In this document: positions 9,001 to 11,791 of the stretch, piece after piece
Layout of the letters: every line of letters starts with the position of its first letter
How positions within the stretch are numbered: the stretch's first letter is position 1
NCBI GenBank assembly: GCA_964585635.1
Contig: CAZPEV010000103.1
Coordinates: forward strand, 1 to 11,791
Origin: CAZPEV01 sp964585635
GTDB lineage: Bacteria > Zixibacteria > MSB-5A5 > GN15 > JAAZOE01
Reading direction: 5' to 3'
Length of the DNA: 11,791 nucleotides
Made by a program: the position numbers and the translations under genes
The notes under the pieces: generated by a model
Database searches by the model: none
Seen by the model: only the letters and a program-made list of their open reading frames with translations
Told to the model about the DNA's origin: nothing

Positions 9001-9419
9001 AGCCGACAACTCCGATCCGATCACAGGATCAGGAGAACATTCTCGGGAGCGCCGCCGCCATGTATCGCGGCGAACTATTGCCCGAGGAACGGTTTGAAGC
9101 CTATGCGGTTGAATATCGCGAGCGACTGCTTCAGAAGTTTCTTGACCTGTCGGTAGCGCGGGCGCAATTCCTGATGGCCAAAGGCAAAACCGCGGAGGCC
9201 ATCGCCGCGCTGGAACGAGGGCTCCAGCTTGATCCCCTCTGGGGCGAAGGCGTCCGGGAGATGATGGCGGCACGGGTCAAGAACGGCGAATTATATCGAG
9301 CTTTCCACACCTACCGGGCGTATGAGAAGCGACTGCAGCAGGAACTCGCCATCTCTCCCGATCAAAGCCTGACAGAATATTTTGACGAATTGGTCGCATC
9401 CCTGAGCTTGGCCGAATGA
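6033..9419 (+). CDS. MalT-like STAND ATPase transcriptional regulator with C-terminal wHTH-BTAD module
   Basis: 1128 residues. The N-terminus SKLSVPE...INRPRL is the usual MalT/LAL lead-in, so ATG 6033 is a sensible start. Walker A is APAGYGKTT (40-48); the Walker B-like strand is LRLVLDN (127-133), with Asn133 where MalT-type proteins usually have a second Asp; a sensor-like IVASR lies at 161-165. The AGW motif near 221-223 and the RLHPLVRQ motif near 325 match the MalT-type NOD/helical region. About 360-860 is alpha-helical, TPR-like. Instead of a LuxR HTH, the C-terminus has an OmpR-type winged helix (about 874-960: LGGF, RKKSRQLLQLLL, ETLWPDSD, LRRAL) followed by a BTAD domain (about 970-1118). 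By family knowledge, ligand and ATP binding should switch it to a multimeric DNA-binding activator. The effector is unknown. It is divergent from the small gene and giant protein, whose promoter has a SARP-like box, so these are its likely targets. Confidence 0.92.
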   Translation: MKLLGSKLSVPEVASHSINRPRLTWKILSSSKANLILLIAPAGYGKTTLIAQLVSPLPRNARAWYHLDRQDTEPSRFLSYLIEAVSQSIPALRESGFQERLIPGRAPDIDIVDDLCFFLQEYRGPDLRLVLDNWEAVNDHEQQTDIILRLASAGRRNLRLIVASRVKPAFSTRKLQESGQAVIIDKDELAFNFSEFIDALKSRTPLRLEEAQIEHLWQKTAGWCVSIGLLLESFRGRSLLTDGEISAAGKSLRSINEYVEEELLKGMSSDLVSFLARCSVLDVISPESAATVIPDDGDAIAMNLRLLRESTLPHVVLDQPETFRLHPLVRQAFNQILRKASDRAGLFATYQAAARYFRQQGAALEAVQLLMDLPDHDAALQAIEEDWHAVVAANGLSRVRAWLERFPANLQSTPLYVKIRTQLLSIAGENRELVEYLSDKLNADRYEGNLAALGNLWIHYHWELLHISPATDYTSTKRKWQVLKRRCGNLGISIEAGVHVVLSLAAHQELRDDRAIEHSRTCLSMLNETQFDYRMTVKSNIALFTHFSGKSEEALGQFHEIVNECEGKGAFTIVPMVLVNISEVHLSCGRYRLALESAERALQVLGSHGMTNRGVEMYADRCRGIARWYLGEMAEGIKHLNNSYDKSLEYDERERSAISLWLDYFHLRLGARREPRVTATSVLGSRTEQRLLWLGREAMERTQRRQWSALGKAAADLYRLAGTTKSRGWKVTAGFLTAIWADGCGKQASAKRFLRTGLSELGRLGWSSYPMADDSVSSFVIVKSFRYGIGRDSARLLLKGDHRFDLATAFTEELGSKTLTSAELRNLLVSAADLQVRGLAATAKRFLEHGSKIVATSAQRYLEIIPSIPLPPLYIRMLGGFSVIAGGRNVSFSRKKSRQLLQLLLIEQGRSLHEEVIVETLWPDSDPAKSVPILRTCVKDLRRALDSHHDSKGPSYIGYANEHYRLDLPDGSTVDTIEFEDLLIKAGFRQPTTPIRSQDQENILGSAAAMYRGELLPEERFEAYAVEYRERLLQKFLDLSVARAQFLMAKGKTAEAIAALERGLQLDPLWGEGVREMMAARVKNGELYRAFHTYRAYEKRLQQELAISPDQSLTEYFDELVASLSLAE

Positions 9420-9420
9420 T

Positions 9421-9470
9421 CGCCCGGCCCATTAAAGCCTAATGACGGGCGAGAGCCGGCGGCTCTCGCC
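9421..9470. terminator. Strong hairpin between convergent genes, probably bidirectional terminator
   Basis: GGCGAGAGCC (9448-9457), loop GGC, GGCTCTCGCC (9461-9470) is a perfect 10-bp GC-rich stem lying 28 nt after the regulator's TGA. The following bases (TCGGTTCAATT) are only weakly T-rich. The position between the convergent regulator and Cys-rich operon supports termination from both sides. Immediately upstream, CGCCCG (9421-9426) and CGGGCG (9446-9451), enclosing CATTA-AAGCC-TAATG, form an alternative nested hairpin that shares bases with the first arm and would exclude the full terminator stem. Confidence 0.6.
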
Positions 9471-9519
9471 TCGGTTCAATTGGTTGCTGCACAGCATTTA
9501 CCGGTGGGGCGGTTTTATG

Positions 9520-9588
9520 TCATGCCCGGGACCGGCCTGGGCAGCCCTCGCTGCAACGAGCGACGCGGGGACAGAGGTACCGAGTCAT
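9520..9588 (-). CDS. Possible 22-codon Cys-rich ORF at the end of the arsR-like operon
   Basis: ATG (9586-9588) is preceded by a perfect AGGAGG (9594-9599) at 5-nt spacing, and the frame ends at TGA (9520-9522). The peptide has Cys at positions 6, 12 and 16 (LCPR, RCSE, GCPG). It lies 42 nt after the stop of the Cys-pair gene on the same strand. The strong ribosome binding site is the main support; the length is too short for coding statistics. It could be a decayed start of a longer Cys-rich gene: another frame just beyond the stop reads TGKCC before TGA, but no single frameshift joins them without a stop. Confidence 0.3.
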   Translation of the reverse strand: MTRYLCPRVARCSEGCPGRSRA

Positions 9589-9630
9589 GAAGCCCTCCTG
9601 GTTTGGGGTTAAGGCGACAACTGCAGTCGT

Positions 9631-9813
9631 CTAACAGCATTTCCCGTTGCCCTCTTTCTTCTCCTTGGGGACGCCGTCGACTTTGGTGATATCGCCGCAG
9701 CAGATCGGAAGGCAGCATGCGCCGAATCTTTCCCTGAGCTTGTCGCCGCTGATTTCGATGCGGAGACCCTTGTCCGTTTCCGTGAACGTGATCTGACCGA
9801 GTTCCTTGTCCAC
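9631..9813 (-). CDS. Small protein with three Cys-Cys pairs (60 aa), next to ArsR
   Basis: The start is the GTG at 9811-9813, because AAAGGAGGT (9821-9829) lies 7-8 nt upstream of it; an earlier in-frame GTG at 9820-9822 overlaps that Shine-Dalgarno and is unlikely. The stop is TAG (9631-9633). Residues 1-30 are a polar beta/alpha-like segment (VDKELGQITFTETDKGLRIE), followed by GACCLPICCGD with Cys33, 34, 38 and 39; the C-terminus is Lys-rich and ends GKCC (Cys59, 60). There is no signal peptide. I do not recognise the family. The vicinal Cys pairs would suit binding of soft metals or metalloids such as As(III), Cu(I), Hg(II) or Zn, or a thiol redox role. Position directly after an ArsR repressor with its own Cys cluster suggests a metal-responsive partner, for example a sequestering protein or chaperone. 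This is inference from context. Confidence 0.75.
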   Translation of the reverse strand: MDKELGQITFTETDKGLRIEISGDKLRERFGACCLPICCGDITKVDGVPKEKKEGNGKCC

Positions 9814-9846
9814 CCGTCTCACCTCCTTTCATTTTGTGGCATGTGC

Positions 9847-9866
9847 ATATCTGTATATGCAGATAT
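9847..9866. promoter_or_regulatory. 20-bp near-perfect palindrome, likely ArsR-type operator
   Basis: ATATCTG (9847-9853), six bases TATATG, CAGATAT (9860-9866): nine of ten base pairs across the dyad are symmetric. It lies between the arsR-like stop and the Cys-pair gene, just upstream of that gene's ribosome binding site. AT-rich dyads of this size are typical for ArsR/SmtB dimers. I see no clear -35/-10 pair next to it, so it may act on readthrough from the upstream promoter or on a weak internal promoter. Confidence 0.5.
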
Positions 9867-9900
9867 CACTATATATGTTCCCAAAAAAAAGGTGCGGCCG

Positions 9901-10209
9901 CTATTTTTTCTTTTTGCGGGGCTTGGCCAGCCGGACAACCAGGCAGTCGCAGAATCCGGTGCAGCAGTCTTTGACCGTGGTGATGTTCAAGGTATAGTAC
10001 ACCTGCTGGCCCTGGCGGCGGTCGATAACGATATCGGCCCCTCTCAGGATGGCCAGATGGCGGCTGACGGTCGGTTGCGACAATCCTGCGGCCTGCGCTA
10101 TAGCGTTGACCGTCAATTCTTTAGCGGAAAGCAGTTCGAGTATTTTCAGCCGCGAGGGGTCTCCAAAGGCCTTGAAATACTTGCTGTATGTTTTTTCGTC
10201 AAGGGCCAT
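9901..10209 (-). CDS. ArsR/SmtB-family metalloregulator with C-terminal Cys cluster
   Basis: 102 residues, usual length for the family. ATG (10207-10209) follows AGGAG (10216-10220) at 6-nt spacing. The wHTH is typical: YFKAFGDPSRLKILELL (12-28), LTVNAIAQAAGLSQPTVSRHL (32-52) and the wing DRRQGQQVYYTLN (63-75). The classical alpha-3 metal box ELCxCDL is absent; the matching place reads ELTVNAI. Instead, Cys82, Cys83, Cys87 and Cys89 sit after the wing as CCTGFCDC, followed by a basic tail ending in four Lys. C-terminal Cys sites of this sort are known for As(III)-sensing ArsR of Acidithiobacillus ferrooxidans, so arsenite or another thiophilic ion is the best guess for the inducer. It should repress its own promoter (palindrome at the start point) and the following Cys-pair gene, 87 nt downstream. 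Confidence 0.9.
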   Translation of the reverse strand: MALDEKTYSKYFKAFGDPSRLKILELLSAKELTVNAIAQAAGLSQPTVSRHLAILRGADIVIDRRQGQQVYYTLNITTVKDCCTGFCDCLVVRLAKPRKKKK

Positions 10210-10256
10210 ATCCGGCTCCTCACTCGGTCAGGTTCGCTGTTCGCGGACTTCTCAAT

Positions 10257-10300
10257 ATATAGCTATATGTGAATATATCCCGATTTGTTCCCGTTGTCAA
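10257..10300 (-). promoter_or_regulatory. Consensus sigma70 promoter with ArsR operator at the start point
   Basis: On the minus strand TTGACA (10295-10300) is a perfect -35, the spacer is 17 bp, and TATATT (10272-10277) is the -10. The expected start near 10265 lies inside the perfect 12-bp palindrome ATATAGCTATAT (10257-10268). A repressor bound there would block the promoter, the classical ArsR arrangement. The -35 begins only 6 nt after the stop codon of the TPR gene, and no terminator is visible between them. Confidence 0.75.
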
Positions 10301-10306
10301 ACCGGA

Positions 10307-11791
10307 TTAGGCCGCGGACGTCCCCGCATACCACCCCAGGATAGGATCCAGGAGGATCTCAGCGACCGTCGGTCCCTGCGGCGTCGCCACCGCCAGCCGC
10401 GCGTACTCCCCGGCCTTGGCCCGGTCTCCCAGGACGGCGTAGGTCTTGGCAATATCATGGGAGACCGCGCCGTCATACACGGTATAGGGAAGCAGCTCTT
10501 TGATGATCCTCAGGCATTCATCCCCGGCGCCGAGATAAGCCAGGTTTTTGATCAACACCGTCTTGGCGACGACAAACTCCGGGTCTTGCGCCAGCAGGTC
10601 GCGGCACTGACCCAACGATACTTCGTAGTGCGTTCGGGCGATCGGCGCGGCTCCGGTAAGGGTGTAGAGCATACCCAGGTGGAATTCGGCCAGGAAGGCG
10701 ATCTCGGGATGGGTGGCGGCCTCGCGCAGGGTTTCCTCGCAGTGCTGGTAGTCGCCCTTGGCCATATAATAGTATCCCAGCAGATAGGGAGCGTTGATGT
10801 CTCCGCCGTGCTTCATAGCCTGCTGCATTGCCTCGATGGCCGGGTCGGCCCAGCCCAACTGGAAATAGGTCATACCGATATAGAAAAAAGCCCGGCCGTA
10901 ATCGGGGCGGAGTTCCAGGCATCGAGTGAAGTCGTTAATGGCCGACTTTGATTCCCGCTCCTCGAAGAGAATGACCCCTTTGAGGAGAATGGATTCGAGG
11001 TCGGTGGAATTGATCGACAGCGACTTGCGTACCCAGCGCAACGCCTCATCGTATCGGAAACAGTCTTTGGAGAGCCATCCCAGACTCCGGTAGGCCTGGT
11101 AGTAATCTTCCTTATACGTCACGGCCTTGAGAAAGTAAATCGAGGCTTCCTTATTCCTGCCGGTGACCTGCATGATCCGGCCCAGGCAGCGATACGCCTC
11201 GGGCAGATTGGGCGCGAGTTCCAGCGCCCGATTCGCCAGGTCCGTCGCCTGCTTGATAACCTGTTCCCGTCGATCCTCATAATTCATATACCGTTGACAG
11301 GCGCAATCGGACAGCCCAACCATTGCCAGGGCGTAGTTCGAATCGAGCTTTAGGGCTTCGCCGTACATGGCGCCGGCAAGCTGCAGATCGTGCGGGGTGT
11401 TTTTGACATAATAGCCGCGGGCCAAGAGGTACAACTCGTACGCCTCGGGCGTCGTGGCGGGACGGGCTAAAGGCCGCAGGGCAGGTTGAGGGTGTTGCTC
11501 CTGAAGGCTGGCAACGACGCGGTCGGTGATCGTATCGATGATATCAAAGAGGTCACTGACGGGGCCATCGTATTTATCCTGCCATTTGACGGCATCGTCG
11601 ATTGAGGAGACCAGCGTCAGGTAGATCCGGATGCGGCCGGCGGCCCGGCGGACCGTCCCGGTCAGATATTCATCGGCGCCCAACAGGTCGCGGACGGCTT
11701 TGCCGTCGGTCAGGCCGGATGCCAGTTGAGTGATTCTAATGGGGGAGACAAGGTCGATATTACCTATCTGCCGCAGGCGGGCATGCAATTC
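10307..11791 (-). CDS. FlgO/TolB-like plus TPR-repeat signalling protein (5' end off window)
   Basis: 494 residues are visible; the frame is open through the right edge (the edge codon is Glu and a TTG follows), so the true start lies outside. The stop is TAA (10307-10309). Visible residues 2-96 match the FlgO/TolB-like segment that follows kinase, cyclase or CadC-type domains in signalling proteins: LRQIGNIDLVSP, AVRDLLGADEYLTGTVRR, GRIRIYLTLV and DLFDIIDTITDRVVASL. From about 112 there are TPR units, with family-typical pieces such as ATTPEAYELYLLARGYY, EALKLDSNYALAMVGLSDC, RALELAPNLPEAYRCLGRI and LELRPDYGRAFFYIGMTYFQLG. No signal peptide or membrane segment is seen in this part. By analogy the missing N-terminus may be a Ser/Thr kinase, adenylate cyclase or winged-helix domain. 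The TPRs would mediate protein-protein contacts. Confidence 0.85.
   Translation of the reverse strand, partial: ELHARLRQIGNIDLVSPIRITQLASGLTDGKAVRDLLGADEYLTGTVRRAAGRIRIYLTLVSSIDDAVKWQDKYDGPVSDLFDIIDTITDRVVASLQEQHPQPALRPLARPATTPEAYELYLLARGYYVKNTPHDLQLAGAMYGEALKLDSNYALAMVGLSDCACQRYMNYEDRREQVIKQATDLANRALELAPNLPEAYRCLGRIMQVTGRNKEASIYFLKAVTYKEDYYQAYRSLGWLSKDCFRYDEALRWVRKSLSINSTDLESILLKGVILFEERESKSAINDFTRCLELRPDYGRAFFYIGMTYFQLGWADPAIEAMQQAMKHGGDINAPYLLGYYYMAKGDYQHCEETLREAATHPEIAFLAEFHLGMLYTLTGAAPIARTHYEVSLGQCRDLLAQDPEFVVAKTVLIKNLAYLGAGDECLRIIKELLPYTVYDGAVSHDIAKTYAVLGDRAKAGEYARLAVATPQGPTVAEILLDPILGWYAGTSAA

Noticed and set aside
9515..9832. Minus-strand frame of 105 codons overlapping the Cys-pair gene
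   Set aside because: Out-of-frame shadow; Arg/Gln/Gly-rich, and the GTG frame has the correctly spaced AAAGGAGGT.
9885..9903. T-run next to GCGGCCGC after the arsR-like stop as an intrinsic terminator
   Set aside because: The GC palindrome is 8 bp without a loop, so it cannot make a proper stem; the run of bases is probably not a terminator.
10049..10951. Plus-strand frame of 300 codons
   Set aside because: Antisense across the arsR-like gene, its promoter and the TPR gene, all of which have strong family motifs.

Overview
The window looks like a chromosomal piece from a moderately GC-rich, environmental bacterium that probably has an envelope with surface or secreted multidomain proteins. 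The mix of carboxypeptidase-regulatory-like (CarbReg) repeats, DxDxDG modules, parallel beta-helix modules, a MalT/BTAD regulator and a FlgO/TPR protein would suit the FCB-type candidate phyla (for example Zixibacteria or relatives). That placement is inference from protein style only; no rRNA, tRNA or marker gene is present.

Layout. (1) Positions 1-5431, minus strand: one uninterrupted reading frame, open at the left edge (1810 residues visible). It encodes a giant exported protein: Sec signal peptide, DxDxDG module, eight tandem ~81-residue CarbReg repeats, two more DxDxDG modules, two more CarbReg repeats, and two beta-helix modules, the second cut by the window edge. (2) Positions 5502-5687, minus: a 61-residue cytoplasmic protein, probably the first gene of the same transcript. 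(3) Positions 5688-6032: divergent regulatory region. (4) Positions 6033-9419, plus: a 1128-residue MalT-like STAND ATPase with a C-terminal OmpR-type winged helix and BTAD domain, probably made from a leaderless mRNA. (5) Positions 9420-9630: convergent intergenic region with a strong hairpin and a possible 22-codon Cys-rich ORF. (6) Positions 9631-10300, minus: a small thiol-metal type operon, an ArsR-family repressor with a C-terminal Cys cluster followed by a 60-residue protein with three Cys-Cys pairs; a consensus promoter and two palindromes look like operators. (7) Positions 10307-11791, minus: C-terminal part of a FlgO/TolB-like plus TPR signalling protein, open at the right edge.

How it may work together. 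The most interesting signal is in the divergent region: two copies of TGTCATT separated by 4 bp (11-bp period), followed 8 bp later by a -10-like TACATT, pointing at the small gene and the giant exported protein. This is the geometry described for SARP-type (wHTH-BTAD) activators, and a protein with that DNA-binding module is encoded immediately divergently. The simplest model is a ligand/ATP-gated STAND regulator that switches on its neighbour, a very large repeat-built exported protein. The ArsR/Cys-rich block is a separate, self-contained metal- or arsenite-responsive unit.
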